The notes: generated by a model from the sequence alone, not told the origin. Shown: positions 50,323 through 61,945, numbered from the stretch's first letter. The stretch: DNA of 64,000 nucleotides from Vreelandella malpeensis (GCF_020622355.1 NZ_WHVL01000006.1:186001-250000); one strand, 5' to 3'. Made by a program: numbers and translations.

Positions 50323-51498
50323 ATGGCAGACGAGAATCCGCTAGATCATCGGCATGACACTCCTCGCAAGCTCAGCACGCGCGAGCTCTTTCGTCACAAC
50401 CGGGTCAGGGCGATCGCCGGTATCGCCGCAATCGGAGTGGTCTGGGCCATCATGGCGCAGTCCAATGCCAACACCCATCGCGAGCGCGTCGATTCGTTGC
50501 AAGCTGATCTGGCCGCCGCCGAGCAGCAGAACCAGCGCCTGAGTCAGCGCGTGAGCGAGTACGAGCAAGCCGAGACGGACCTTGCGGCGATGCGTGAAGA
50601 GATTGCTTCCCTCGAGGAGCAGCAAAGTCAGGCACAGTCGGGTCTCGAGGAGGCGCAGCAAGAGGTTGGCTCGGTCCAGTCGCGACTCGAGGAGCTTCAA
50701 AGTCAGCGTGACTCGCTCCAGCAGGAAGTGGATGCACTGGAAGAAGAGCTCGAAAATGCTCAGAGCAGCATGCAGTCGCTACGCGACGAGCGTGACGAAG
50801 CGGTCAGCGCTCGCGACGAGGCCCAGTCGTCGCTCGACGAGCTCGAACAGGCCCGCGAAAGCGCTGAAGAGGCGCGTCAGGAAGCGGAAACCGCGCGTCA
50901 ACAGGCCGAGGAGCAGCGCCAGCAGGCGCTCGACGAGCAGAACGAGGCTCAGGAAGAGCTCGAAGCGATCCAGTCCCAGGTCGATCAGGCCAATGAGCGC
51001 TTGAGCGCACTCCAGGAGCAGGTCGACAGCGCCGAGCAGGAGCTCGAGCAGCTTCAGAGCCAGCGCGACAGCATCAGCAGCGAACGCGACGATCTACAGA
51101 GCGAGATCGACGCGCTCGGTGAGCAGCGCCAAGAGCAGGAGCAGAGCCTGACTCAGGTGCGCGGCGAGACCGACGACCTGATGGTGGCGCTCGATATCGG
51201 CCGCGAGGAACTGGCAAGCGTCGAAAGCGATATCGAGACTCGCGAAGCGCAGCTCGAGCGGCTGGAGAACCAGCTGCGCGACTGGCGCAGCGAGCTCTCG
51301 GCGCTGGATGACCGCCTGGGCGAGGTCGACGATGTGACCGAGGACGACGTGCCCGATCTTTCCGGCAGCGCCTCTTCCGCGCAAGGCCAGTCCGCGCAGG
51401 GCCAGGATGGTTCTGCGTCACAGGAGCAGACACAGCAGGACGAAGTGCAGCAGAACCAGGAAGCCGACGACGAGCAGCAGGGCCAGGCCAATAACTGA
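50323..51498 (+). CDS. Single-pass membrane protein with long coiled coil, function unknown
   Basis: I do not recognise a named family. The 391-residue protein has a short charged N-terminus, one membrane helix (about residues 34-50, AIAGIAAIGVVWAIMA), then an almost uninterrupted coiled coil from about residue 55 to 345 rich in Glu, Gln, Ser, Arg and Leu heptads, and a Gln/Asp/Ser-rich disordered tail. Orientation suggests the coil is periplasmic. ATG 50323 has AGGGA six bases upstream; the frame stays open to 50149 but through the direct repeat. It could be a spacer or envelope-tethering protein. Terminator follows. Confidence 0.75.
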   Translation: MADENPLDHRHDTPRKLSTRELFRHNRVRAIAGIAAIGVVWAIMAQSNANTHRERVDSLQADLAAAEQQNQRLSQRVSEYEQAETDLAAMREEIASLEEQQSQAQSGLEEAQQEVGSVQSRLEELQSQRDSLQQEVDALEEELENAQSSMQSLRDERDEAVSARDEAQSSLDELEQARESAEEARQEAETARQQAEEQRQQALDEQNEAQEELEAIQSQVDQANERLSALQEQVDSAEQELEQLQSQRDSISSERDDLQSEIDALGEQRQEQEQSLTQVRGETDDLMVALDIGREELASVESDIETREAQLERLENQLRDWRSELSALDDRLGEVDDVTEDDVPDLSGSASSAQGQSAQGQDGSASQEQTQQDEVQQNQEADDEQQGQANN

Positions 51499-51513
51499 GC
51501 CTTCAGATGTCCC

Positions 51514-51545
51514 GCGGGTACGGTCAGGGCCGTACCCGCTTTTTT
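51514..51545 (+). terminator. Intrinsic terminator of the coiled-coil gene
   Basis: A 10-bp perfect stem, GCGGGTACGG/CCGTACCCGC, six-base loop and six T. Confidence 0.92.
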
Positions 51546-51614
51546 ATGCGCCGAGTTTATGAACGCCGCCTCAACGCGTATGATCTAGCCAATTCAACGT
51601 TCAAGGAGCGCCCG

Positions 51615-52415
51615 ATGGAAGGGATCAAGCATATCGTCGCCGTTGCATCCGGCAAGGGGGGCGTCGGCAAGTCCACCGTCACCGTCAACCTGGCGCTGGC
51701 GCTGTCCGCCCAGGGGTATCGTGTCGGCGTGCTGGATGCGGACATCTATGGGCCGAGCCAGGCGCAGATGCTTGGCGTTGCGGAGGGGACGCGTCCACAA
51801 ACCGTGGGCGAGAATACCTTTCTGCCGCTCGAGGCCCATGGGCTCCAGGCGATGTCGATGGCGTTTCTGGTCAACAGCCGGGATGCGCTGGTGTGGCGCG
51901 GTCCGATGGTGGTCGGTGCCTTCCAGCAGATGCTCAACCAGACGAAGTGGGACGATCTCGACTTCCTGTTGATCGACATGCCTCCGGGTACCGGTGATAT
52001 CCAGCTGACACTTGCCCAGAAGGTGCCGGTTTCCGGCGCGGTGGTTGTCACCACGCCGCAGGACATCGCGCTGCTCGACGCACGCAAGGGCATCGAGATG
52101 TTCCGCAAGGTCAAGGTGCCGGTGGTCGGTGTGGTCGAGAACATGAGTCTCTACACCTGCGAGAAGTGCGGCCACGAAGCCACTATTTTCGGCGCCGGTG
52201 GAGGCGAACGCATCGCCGATGAGTATAATACCGCGCTGCTCGGTCGCCTGCCGCTGACCCTCGACATTCGCGAGCTGGCCGACTCCGGTACACCCAGCGT
52301 GATCGCCAAGCCCGAGAGCGCCGAGAGCCAGGCCTTTGCCGATATCGCCCGCCAGGTGGCCCAGGCGGTGATGGGGACGCAGCAGAGCGGCCCCACGATT
52401 TCCTTTAGTGAGTGA
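51615..52415 (+). CDS. apbC: Mrp/ApbC family Fe-S cluster carrier ATPase, short form
   Basis: A ParA/MinD-like P-loop ATPase that transfers Fe-S clusters to apo-proteins. Deviant Walker [12 protein letters not shown] at residues 11-21, [18 protein letters not shown], and the cluster-binding CEKC motif. At 266 residues it lacks the roughly 90-residue N-terminal MIP18-like domain of E. coli Mrp (about 370 residues). The upstream terminator leaves no room for that domain in this frame. The start at 51615 has AAGGAG six bases upstream. dcd follows, as in Pseudomonas. Confidence 0.92.
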   Translation: MEGIKHIVAVASGKGGVGKSTVTVNLALALSAQGYRVGVLDADIYGPSQAQMLGVAEGTRPQTVGENTFLPLEAHGLQAMSMAFLVNSRDALVWRGPMVVGAFQQMLNQTKWDDLDFLLIDMPPGTGDIQLTLAQKVPVSGAVVVTTPQDIALLDARKGIEMFRKVKVPVVGVVENMSLYTCEKCGHEATIFGAGGGERIADEYNTALLGRLPLTLDIRELADSGTPSVIAKPESAESQAFADIARQVAQAVMGTQQSGPTISFSE

Positions 52416-52426
52416 TTAGCCAGCCC

Positions 52427-52993
52427 ATGAGTATTCAGCCAGATAAGTGGATTCGCCGCATGGCGCAAGAGAGCGCCATGATCGAACCCTTCGAGCCCGG
52501 TCAAGTGCGTCATGTCGACGACCAGCGGGTGATCTCCTACGGTACCTCGAGCTATGGCTACGACGTGCGCTGCTCGGACGAATTCAAGGTTTTTACCAAC
52601 ATCCACTCGGCGATCGTCGATCCCAAGGCGTTCGACGAGAAGAGCTTCGTCGACGTGAAGGGCGATGTCTGCATCATTCCGCCCAACTCCTTTGCGCTGG
52701 CGCGTACCGTCGAGTACTTTCGCATTCCGCGCAACGTACTAACCATCTGCCTTGGCAAGTCCACCTACGCGCGCTGCGGCATCATCGTCAACGTCACGCC
52801 CCTCGAGCCCGAGTGGGAAGGCCACGTGACGCTGGAGTTCTCCAATACCACCAACCTGCCGGCCAAGATCTACGCCCACGAAGGCGTGGCACAGATGCTG
52901 TTTTTGACCGCCGACGAGGAGTGCGAAACCTCCTACAAGGATCGCGGCGGCAAGTACATGGGCCAGCGTGGCGTGACGCTTCCGCGTACCTGA
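52427..52993 (+). CDS. dcd: dCTP deaminase
   Basis: Deaminates dCTP to dUTP, feeding dTMP synthesis. The 188-residue trimeric-fold protein starts [14 protein letters not shown], and has [14 protein letters not shown], the catalytic [28 protein letters not shown] region, and the C-terminal [12 protein letters not shown] lid. The gene begins 11 bp after the apbC stop. A bidirectional terminator follows. Confidence 0.97.
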   Translation: MSIQPDKWIRRMAQESAMIEPFEPGQVRHVDDQRVISYGTSSYGYDVRCSDEFKVFTNIHSAIVDPKAFDEKSFVDVKGDVCIIPPNSFALARTVEYFRIPRNVLTICLGKSTYARCGIIVNVTPLEPEWEGHVTLEFSNTTNLPAKIYAHEGVAQMLFLTADEECETSYKDRGGKYMGQRGVTLPRT

Positions 52994-53007
52994 GCGCTAT
53001 CGAAGCC

Positions 53008-53040
53008 AAAAAAAGCGCGCCTTACAAGGCGCACTTTTTT
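53008..53040. terminator. Bidirectional terminator between dcd and purN
   Basis: A stem of about 15 bp with one mismatch, seven A on the left and six T on the right, between convergent genes. Confidence 0.9.
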
Positions 53041-53069
53041 CGTTGGTTCCTGCCGGTCCGAGGCGACCG

Positions 53070-53793
53070 TCAGCGCTCTTCGTCGAGCTCCTCGGCGGCA
53101 TCGTCGTGAGAAAGACGCATGCCGTGGGGCGGCAGGGGCTGGCCATCGATGGTCACGGCATCGTTGGCGTACTGAAGCCGACCCTGCAGGAACCACTGTA
53201 CGGCGATGGGGAAGATCAGGTGCTCGCGGGCGTGGACCTTCTCCTTGAGGCTCTCGACGCTGTCCTCCGGGGTGACCCGGCACTCGGCCTGAAGCACGAC
53301 CGGGCCGCCATCGAGTTCCTCGGTGACGAAGTGCACGCTGCAGCCGTGAACATCGACGCCATCGGCAAGTGCCCGAGCGTGGGTGTCAAGCCCCTGGTAG
53401 GCGGGCAGCAGCGACGGGTGGATGTTGAGCATCCGGCCCATGAAGCGCTGCACGAAGCGCGGCGTCAGGATGCGCATGAAGCCTGCCAGCACGATCAAAT
53501 CCGGCTCGTGGCGCTCGATCACCTTGATCAGGGCACCGTCGTAGGCCTCGCGGCTGTCGTACTCGCGGTGGGGCAGGGCGACCGCCTCGATGCCCGCCTC
53601 ATGGGCGCGCTTGAGCCCGTAAGCGCCGGGCTCGTTGGAGATGACCGCCTTGATCTCGCCGCCGAGGCGGTCGTGGGTCTGGGCCTCGATCAGCGCGGCG
53701 AGGTTGCTGCCGCTGCCGGAAATCAGCACCACGATGCGGCGCTGATCGACCGGCGCCGGCGTCATGTCGGTCAGCGTGTCACTGGCGTAGTCG

Positions 53794-53804
<11 letters not shown>
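53070..53804 (-). CDS. purN: Phosphoribosylglycinamide formyltransferase 1
   Basis: Transfers the formyl group of 10-formyl-THF to GAR in purine synthesis. Features are the phosphate loop [33 protein letters not shown] with catalytic Asn and His, and [16 protein letters not shown] with the catalytic Asp. The start is uncertain: GTG 53804 overlaps the purM end and has GGAG ten bases upstream; ATG 53765 has no ribosome site. From the GTG the product is 244 residues, with an acidic C-terminal tail ([10 protein letters not shown]). Confidence 0.93.
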
Positions 53805-54867
<1,063 letters not shown>

Positions 54868-55042
54868 GACAGGTCCTGTAGAGCCTATAGCGAAACGGGG
54901 TGGGGAGGCCGCGCGGCCGGTGTCGGCCGTTGATCCGGCGGATTGTACCATTTGACGAGGGAAGCCGCATCGACGTGTCGCCATATCTCGCAAGACAGGT
55001 TACCTTCGGGATACCATGCGCCATGACCCTTGACGACCTTGG

Positions 55043-56164
55043 ATGACCCGTATGCGCAACTCTTGGTGGGGTGTAGTGTTTCTGGTCCTGCTGGTGGGCT
55101 TCGTCTACCTGCTGGAGTCGATTCTCATGCCGTTCATCGCCGGCATGATACTGGCGTATCTCGCGGATCCACTGGCCAATCGCTTCCAGGAGTGGGGCAT
55201 GAAGCGCCCCGTCGCGGTCTGCAGCGTCTTCCTGGTGCTGACACTGCTGCTTACCGTGGCACTACTGATCCTGATTCCGTTGATCGTCTCCCAGATCAAG
55301 CAGCTCGGCGAGGCGTTGCCGGGCATCTTCACCTGGGTCGAGAATCGCCTGGCACCGCAGGTGCTCGACTGGACCGGCTACGATGTGCGCTCGGAACTCG
55401 GCAACCTGCAGGCCACGCTCGCCGAGAACTGGCGCGACGCCGGTGGGTATCTCGCCCAGGCGCTCGGGCAGATAGGCCGATCTGGTGCGGCATTTGCCAC
55501 CTGGATCACCTACGTGGCGCTGATTCCCGTGGTCACCTTCTATCTGCTGCTCGACTGGGATCGGCTGCTGGCCAATATCGTCGGCCTCGTGCCGCGCCAT
55601 TGGCTTGCGGACACCGCGCGCCTGGCGCGGCGCTGCGACGAGGTGCTGGCCGCCTTCCTGCGTGGGCAGCTTCTGGTCATGCTGTGCCTGGGGGTGATCT
55701 ATGCCGTGGGGTTGACCGTGATCGGGCTCAACTTCGGTCTGCTGATCGGAGTGGTCTCGGGGCTGGTCAGCATCGTGCCGTTTCTGGGCTTCATCGTGGG
55801 GCTCGGCGTTGCCCTGGTCGTGGCCTTCTTCCAGTTCGAAAGCTGGTGGGGACTGGTCGGGGTGCTAGCCGTGTTCAGTATCGGGCAGGTAGCGGAAAGC
55901 GTTGTATTACAACCAAAATTGTTAGGTGATAAGATCGGCCTTCATCCGGTGGCGGTGATCTTTGCAGTGCTCGCCGGAGGCAGTTTGTTCGGATTGACCG
56001 GCGTGCTGCTGGCACTGCCCGCCGCGGCGGTCATCATGGTGCTGCTGCGCGAGGTGATCGAGCGCTACAAGAAAAGCGAGCTCTACGCGGGGGTGGAGCG
56101 GCCGATGGAGGGCCCGGCACTGCCGCACCGGCTCGATCATGATACGGACAGGGAGATTCCATGA
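55043..56164 (+). CDS. AI-2E/PerM family membrane transporter
   Basis: A 373-residue protein with seven or eight membrane helices and the conserved family segments LESILMPFIAGMILAYLADPL, FLRGQLLVMLCLGVIYAVGL, IVPFLGFIVGLGVALVV and GDKIGLHPVAVIFAVLAGGSLFG. Members have been linked to autoinducer-2 export or Na+/H+ exchange; role here unknown. A second ATG at 55052 is possible. It lies between divergent purMN and hda, an order shared with Pseudomonas, and overlaps the hda start (ATGA). Confidence 0.88.
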   Translation: MTRMRNSWWGVVFLVLLVGFVYLLESILMPFIAGMILAYLADPLANRFQEWGMKRPVAVCSVFLVLTLLLTVALLILIPLIVSQIKQLGEALPGIFTWVENRLAPQVLDWTGYDVRSELGNLQATLAENWRDAGGYLAQALGQIGRSGAAFATWITYVALIPVVTFYLLLDWDRLLANIVGLVPRHWLADTARLARRCDEVLAAFLRGQLLVMLCLGVIYAVGLTVIGLNFGLLIGVVSGLVSIVPFLGFIVGLGVALVVAFFQFESWWGLVGVLAVFSIGQVAESVVLQPKLLGDKIGLHPVAVIFAVLAGGSLFGLTGVLLALPAAAVIMVLLREVIERYKKSELYAGVERPMEGPALPHRLDHDTDREIP

Positions 56165-56865
56165 GCAGAGTACCGGCCCAGCTGCCGCTCGGCGTCGGCT
56201 TGCGTGACGATGCCACCTTCGGCAACTACTTTGCCTCGCGCGAGAACGCGTCGCTTCTGACGTCGCTGACTCGCCAGCTGGCGCCGGCATCGGAGCCGTT
56301 CATCTACCTCTGGGGGGCACCGAAGAGCGGGCGGAGCCACCTCTTGCAGGCGGCCTGCCACGCGGCCTCGGATGCCGACAAGCGCTCGCTCTATCTGCCG
56401 CTTGCGGATCTCGGCCACTTCCCGCCGCTGATGCTCGAGGACATCGAGCGCCTCGATCTGGTCGCCATCGACGACCTGGAGTACGTGGTGGGCCGCAAGC
56501 GCTGGGAAGAGGCGCTGTTTCACGCCTTCAACCGGCTGCGCGATGCGGGCAAGGGATTGATCGTTTCGGCCAGCGCTCCGCCGCGTCAGTTGAACGTCGC
56601 GCTGTCGGATCTGGCCTCGCGGTTGAGCTGGGGGGTCACCTACCACCTGCATCCGCTGGACGATGCCGACCGGCTCGAGGCGCTCAAGCTGCGCGCCCGG
56701 GTGCGCGGCATGGAGCTTCCCGACGATGTCGCCCGCTACATCCTTCACCGCGGCCCGCGAGAGCTCGGCGAGCTCTGCCGGGCGCTGGATACCCTGGATC
56801 AGGCCTCGCTCTCCGCCAAGCGCAAGCTCACCATTCCCTTCGTCAAGTCGGCACTCGCCTGGTAG
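56161..56865 (+). CDS. hda: DnaA regulatory inactivator Hda
   Basis: AAA+ protein that, with the sliding clamp, stimulates hydrolysis of ATP-DnaA and limits re-initiation of replication. The 234-residue protein has an N-terminal clamp-binding-like segment (AQLPLGVGLRDDATF), a divergent P-loop WGAPKSGRSHLLQA, Walker B LVAIDDLEYV, and the DnaA-like lid (RGPRELGELCRALDTLD). Start overlaps the permease stop by four bases. It lacks the DNA-binding domain of DnaA, as expected for Hda. Confidence 0.92.
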   Translation: MSRVPAQLPLGVGLRDDATFGNYFASRENASLLTSLTRQLAPASEPFIYLWGAPKSGRSHLLQAACHAASDADKRSLYLPLADLGHFPPLMLEDIERLDLVAIDDLEYVVGRKRWEEALFHAFNRLRDAGKGLIVSASAPPRQLNVALSDLASRLSWGVTYHLHPLDDADRLEALKLRARVRGMELPDDVARYILHRGPRELGELCRALDTLDQASLSAKRKLTIPFVKSALAW

Positions 56866-56971
56866 AGCGCCCCGCACGTGGCGCCGTGTTGTCGTAAGCG
56901 GTATCGCCGACTAGGGTAATCAGGTAGCCGCGCCGCCGCGCGGAGATCGGTTCACTGAAAGGAGGCAGGCA

Positions 56972-58348
<1,377 letters not shown>

Positions 58349-58369
58349 GCCGCCCCGGAGCCGGGCGGG

Positions 58370-59440
58370 TCAGCGCTGCTGCTTTTCCGTCTGGCCTTCG
58401 CGAATCGTTTCCTCGGCTTCTTCCCGCTCTTCCTCGCTCGCCTGCGGCGTTTCCTGCTCGCCTTGCTCTGCGGGGCAGTAACAAAACGATGCCAGGATCG
58501 GAAAATGGTCCGAGCCGATTTCCGCAAGGCGCTGCATGTCCATCAGAGTGAAGTGCTCGGTGACGAAGATGTGATCCAGCGGCCAGCGAAGCATGGGGTA
58601 GTGAGCGTGGAAGGTACTGAACATGCCCCGGCCTCGGCGCGGGTCGAGCATGCCGCCCACGCGGCAGAAGCGCCGCGTGGTCCGCGACCAGGCCACGTCG
58701 TTGAGATCTCCCGCCACCAGCGTCGGCGCCGGCTTCTCGTGAATTTCCTGACCCACCCATAGAAGCTCGGCATCGCGCCATAGCGATTTTTCGCTTTCGC
58801 TGGGGGCCGGCGGGCGAGGGTGAACGGCGTAAAGCCGAATGCGCTCGCCGCTTTCGAGCGTCACGTAGGTGTGAATTGAAGGAATATCTTCCTGGATCAA
58901 CCACTTTACCTCTGTGCCCTCGAGGGGCAGGCGCGAGTAGAGGTGCATGCCGTAGAGGTTGTCGAGCGGCACCTTGACGCTGTGGAAGTAACTTTCACCC
59001 AGTGACTCGTCGAGCCGTGCCTGCCACCAGTCGTCCGACTCCAGGGTGATGACGATATCGGGCTGATGCGCCTTGATCGCCGCGATCAACTTGTCGGACT
59101 GGCGGTTGGGGGTAAGCACGTTAGAGATCAGCAGCGTGATGACACGCGCTGGCTCTGGCTCGCAAGCAGATTTCACCTCCACCGGCCAGACTCGCGTCCA
59201 CGGCAGGATGTAGACCACCTGGATCAGCAGAGTGACCAGGGACAGCGTGCCGGCTCCGGCGCGCCAGGCGCCGGGGTCAAGCAGCACGAGCGCTGCCACC
59301 GTGTTGGCGAAGGCGGCGATGGCGAGCTGGACGCGCGGGAACTCGAAGCTTCGTACGAACCACCAGCGTAGATGAATGCGAGCGATCAGAGTCGCGAGGA
59401 ACAGCAGTAGTGCGATGATGCCCACGAGTGGCCCGAGCAA
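58370..59440 (-). CDS. Membrane-anchored endonuclease/exonuclease/phosphatase family protein
   Basis: Two or three N-terminal helices (residues 1-80) precede an EEP-fold domain with the expected catalytic pieces: the LLISNVLTPNR start, an ITLES glutamate, YAVHPRPP, AGDLNDVAWS, and the terminal GSDHFPI histidine. The C-terminus is a charged Glu/Gln-rich tail. Substrate could be nucleic acid, phospholipid or phosphoester. TTG at 59440 is the probable start, because AGGAGG lies six bases upstream. Product 356 residues. Converges on fumC. Confidence 0.87.
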   Translation of the reverse strand: MLGPLVGIIALLLFLATLIARIHLRWWFVRSFEFPRVQLAIAAFANTVAALVLLDPGAWRAGAGTLSLVTLLIQVVYILPWTRVWPVEVKSACEPEPARVITLLISNVLTPNRQSDKLIAAIKAHQPDIVITLESDDWWQARLDESLGESYFHSVKVPLDNLYGMHLYSRLPLEGTEVKWLIQEDIPSIHTYVTLESGERIRLYAVHPRPPAPSESEKSLWRDAELLWVGQEIHEKPAPTLVAGDLNDVAWSRTTRRFCRVGGMLDPRRGRGMFSTFHAHYPMLRWPLDHIFVTEHFTLMDMQRLAEIGSDHFPILASFCYCPAEQGEQETPQASEEEREEAEETIREGQTEKQQR

Positions 59441-59567
59441 GATCTACCTCCTTAACATAGGCTATGACGTTATTGGACTTAGCTTAGCTGGCTTGTGAAA
59501 GACGTGTCGATGTAAAAGAGAACTTTCTTTTCAAGGCTCTATAAAAAGCACGCGATGAAAAAACACC

Positions 59568-59595
59568 TTGCATTTGTGACTCGAATACGTAGAAT
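59568..59595 (+). promoter_or_regulatory. Candidate promoter of the tRNA-Val pair
   Basis: TTGCAT at 59568-59573 and TAGAAT at 59590-59595 with a 16-bp spacer; a GC-rich stretch follows, as is common for stable-RNA promoters. It is 19 bp upstream of the first tRNA. Confidence 0.5.
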
Positions 59596-59613
59596 ACGCC
59601 TCGCACACAAAGC

Positions 59614-59690
59614 AGGACCATAGCTCAGTTGGTTAGAGCGCCACGTTGACATCGTGGAGGTCGGCGGTTCAAATCCGCCTGGTCCTACCA
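59614..59690 (+). tRNA. tRNA-Val (anticodon GAC), copy 1
   Basis: A 77-nt cloverleaf: acceptor stem AGGACCA/TGGTCCT, D-arm, anticodon stem CCACG/CGTGG around TTGACAT giving anticodon GAC, T-arm with GGTTCAAATCC, and encoded CCA at 59688-59690. It reads GUC and GUU valine codons. Confidence 0.97.
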
Positions 59691-59709
59691 GGTCTTTGAC
59701 GCGTGCTGA

Positions 59710-59786
59710 AGGACCATAGCTCAGTTGGTTAGAGCGCCACGTTGACATCGTGGAGGTCGGCGGTTCAAATCCGCCTGGTCCTACCA
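59710..59786 (+). tRNA. tRNA-Val (anticodon GAC), copy 2
   Basis: Identical in all 77 bases to copy 1 and separated from it by 19 bp, so the two probably share one transcript. CCA is encoded at 59784-59786. Confidence 0.97.
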
Positions 59787-59795
59787 GAATTCATG

Positions 59796-59828
59796 AACGC
59801 CTCGCTCATCAGAGCGGGGCGTTTTCGT
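59796..59828. terminator. Terminator after the tRNA pair
   Basis: A 12-bp stem (59796-59807 with 59812-59823), ATCA loop, followed on the plus strand by a short T-run. The minus-strand msrC gene ends just to the right, so it may serve both. Confidence 0.75.
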
Positions 59829-59854
59829 TTGTCTAGATATCGTTGGTGCGCGGC

Positions 59855-60316
59855 TCAGGAAAGGTCGGTTTGGCGCACGAAGGTCGCGACCAATGCCTCG
59901 ATGCCGGCCTGATCCTCGGCGCTGAAGCGCGCGAGTTCGGGGCTGTCGATGTCCAGCACTCCCCACAAATGGGTACCGGCCACGACGGGGATCACCAGTT
60001 CCGACCGGGAGGCCGCATCACAGGCGATATGGTCCGCCACGGCGTGAACGTCCTCCACGCGCTGGGTAACGCGGCTGCGCGCCGCCGCCCCGCACACGCC
60101 CTTGCTGAAGGGGATGGGGTTGCAGGCCGGATTGCCCTGAAAGGGGCCCAGGCTCAGGAGCTCGGGCTCGCGCTGCAGGTAGAACCCCACCCAGTTCAGC
60201 GCGGGCAGTGACTGCATGAGAAAGGCGCTGGTCTGGGCGGCGTTGACCAGCCAGTCACGCGTGTCCAGCAGCGCTTCGAGCTGGCGGTTGAGCAGGGGGT
60301 AGTCGACCGGTGCCAT
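59855..60316 (-). CDS. msrC: Free methionine-(R)-sulfoxide reductase (GAF domain)
   Basis: Reduces free L-methionine-(R)-sulfoxide to methionine. The 153-residue GAF protein has the fRMsr pattern: NWVGFYL, an active-site cysteine region GNPACNPIPFSKGVCGAAA, HIACDAASRSELVIPV, and GVLDIDSPELARFS. AAGGAG lies five to six bases from the ATG. It follows metQ on the same strand, with a terminator between. Context with a methionine importer supports a role in recovering oxidised methionine. Confidence 0.92.
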   Translation of the reverse strand: MAPVDYPLLNRQLEALLDTRDWLVNAAQTSAFLMQSLPALNWVGFYLQREPELLSLGPFQGNPACNPIPFSKGVCGAAARSRVTQRVEDVHAVADHIACDAASRSELVIPVVAGTHLWGVLDIDSPELARFSAEDQAGIEALVATFVRQTDLS

Positions 60317-60330
60317 GATATCTCCTTGAA

Positions 60331-60361
60331 AAATAACAGGCCGGCCCTGGGGCCGGCCTGA
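60331..60361 (-). terminator. Intrinsic terminator after metNIQ
   Basis: A 10-bp GC stem (60338-60347 with 60352-60361) read on the minus strand is followed by TTATTTT. It is placed between metQ and msrC, 14 bp before the msrC start. Confidence 0.82.
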
Positions 60362-60388
60362 GTGATGCTTGGTGGGTGGAAAGCAGGT

Positions 60389-61183
60389 TTACTCGACCCA
60401 ACCCGGCACGGCACCACCCTGGAAGAGCTCCTCGGCTTTCTCGATCACCTCGTCACGCTGGTAGGCGTCGACGAGCTGGCGAATCTCCTTGCGCTCCTCG
60501 TCGCCACTGCGCACGGCGATCAGGTTGACGTAGGGGGATTCGGGGCCTTCACGCACCAGCGCGTCGTCGAGGCTCAGCCCTGCTGGCTGGGCGAAGGTGT
60601 TGTTGATGAACGCCATGTCCACGTCCGGCAGCACGCGCGGCAGCTGGGCGGCTTCGATCTCGCGGAAACGGAAGTTCCTGGGGTTCTCGGCGATGTCGAT
60701 CGGCGTCGCTTCCAGGTTTTCCGGGTCGCTCAGGGTGATCAGGCCTTGGTTGTGCATCAGGATCAGCGAGCGCCCTTCGTTGGTCGGGTCGTTGGGCAGG
60801 GCGATCTGTGCACCGTCGGGAAGCGCCTCGAGGCTGTCGTATTTCGAGGAGTAGGCGCCGATCGGGTAGACGAAGGTGTAGCCGGCGGCCACTAGGTCGT
60901 AGCCGCGGTCGCTGTTCATGGTTTCGAGATAGGGGGCATGCTGGTAGGCGTTGGCATCCAGGCTGCCGTCGGCGAGCGCCGCGTTCGGGGTGACGTAGTC
61001 GGTGAACTCGACGATCTCGACATCGAGGTCGTACTCCTGCTTGGCGATGCGCGCGGCCACTTCCATGACCTCGCTCTCGGGGCCCGCGACGGTGCCGATC
61101 TTGATGCTGCGGGCTTCCTGGGCGTGGGCCACGTTGATGGCCAGAGCAAGGGCGGTCAGGCCGCCGAGAAGCTGTTTCTGCAT
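60389..61183 (-). CDS. metQ: Methionine ABC transporter substrate-binding protein MetQ
   Basis: Periplasmic receptor for methionine feeding the MetNI importer. The 264-residue protein has the NlpA/MetQ features IKIGTVAGPESEVMEVAA, VEFTDYVTPNAALADGSLDANAYQH and the YPIGAYSSKY region. ATG 61183 has AGGAG seven bases upstream; the frame opens to 61291. The signal peptide ends INVAHAQE without a lipobox cysteine, so unlike the E. coli lipoprotein it is probably soluble in the periplasm. Third gene of metNIQ. Confidence 0.94.
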   Translation of the reverse strand: MQKQLLGGLTALALAINVAHAQEARSIKIGTVAGPESEVMEVAARIAKQEYDLDVEIVEFTDYVTPNAALADGSLDANAYQHAPYLETMNSDRGYDLVAAGYTFVYPIGAYSSKYDSLEALPDGAQIALPNDPTNEGRSLILMHNQGLITLSDPENLEATPIDIAENPRNFRFREIEAAQLPRVLPDVDMAFINNTFAQPAGLSLDDALVREGPESPYVNLIAVRSGDEERKEIRQLVDAYQRDEVIEKAEELFQGGAVPGWVE

Positions 61184-61291
61184 GGTGACTCTCCTGTTGA
61201 CGTACCTTGAAGATACGAGATTATAGCAATAAAAAAACTTTTTATAATGCTTTTTGGTTATATTTGGCATCGGTTCCGGTGAACTCGCCAA

Positions 61292-61945
61292 CTACTTGCG
61301 ATCGCTCTTGCGCACCAGGTAGTCACCCAAGCTCTGAAAGCCCTGTACCATGAACACGAGAATCACCACCGTGGTCAGCATGATGGTCGGGTTGAAGCGA
61401 TTGTAGCCGTAGCGAATGCCCAGATCTCCCAGGCCGCCGCCGCCTACCGCCCCGGCCATGGCCGAATAGCTCACCAGCGTCACCACGGTGATGGTGAGGC
61501 CGGTGATGATGCCACCGCGCGCTTCGGGAATCAGCACCTTGCAGATGATCTGCCAGGGTGTGGCGCCCATTGCCTGGGCGGACTCGATCAGCCCCGGCGA
61601 GAGCTCGTTGAGCGCGCCTTCGATCAACCGCGCGACGAAAGGGATCGCGGCGATGGTCAGCGGCACTGATGCGGCGTTGATGCCGATCGAGGTGCCCACC
61701 AGCATGCGCGTGAAAGGGATGATCGCCACCATCAGAATGATGAAGGGGATCGAGCGGCCGATATTGGTGATCAGGCTCAGTGCCTGGTTCAGCATCGGCC
61801 GCGCGAGAATCTGGCGCGGGCGGGTGACATAGAGCAGCACGCCGAGCGGCAGCCCCAGAAGCGTCGAGATCACGCCGGAGATCGCCACCATGTAGAGCGT
61901 GTCGAGCGTGGCCTGCAGGATCAGATCAAACATCGCGCTGGACAT
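61292..61945 (-). CDS. metI: Methionine ABC transporter permease MetI
   Basis: Inner-membrane permease, 217 residues with five helices. The EAA loop that docks to MetN reads ELSPGLIESAQAMGATPWQII. The start at 61945 has GGAGGT eight bases upstream and overlaps the end of metN by 20 bp. Gene order N-I-Q is the standard MUT-family methionine importer. Confidence 0.95.
   Translation of the reverse strand: MSSAMFDLILQATLDTLYMVAISGVISTLLGLPLGVLLYVTRPRQILARPMLNQALSLITNIGRSIPFIILMVAIIPFTRMLVGTSIGINAASVPLTIAAIPFVARLIEGALNELSPGLIESAQAMGATPWQIICKVLIPEARGGIITGLTITVVTLVSYSAMAGAVGGGGLGDLGIRYGYNRFNPTIMLTTVVILVFMVQGFQSLGDYLVRKSDRK

Noticed and set aside
58349..58369. Terminator after fumC
   Set aside because: A CCGCCC/GGGCGG stem is possible but there is no T-run, so I do not list it.
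59539..59748. Minus-strand 69-codon open frame with repeated sequence
   Set aside because: It is the antisense of the two tRNA-Val genes, and the repeat is the tRNA duplication.
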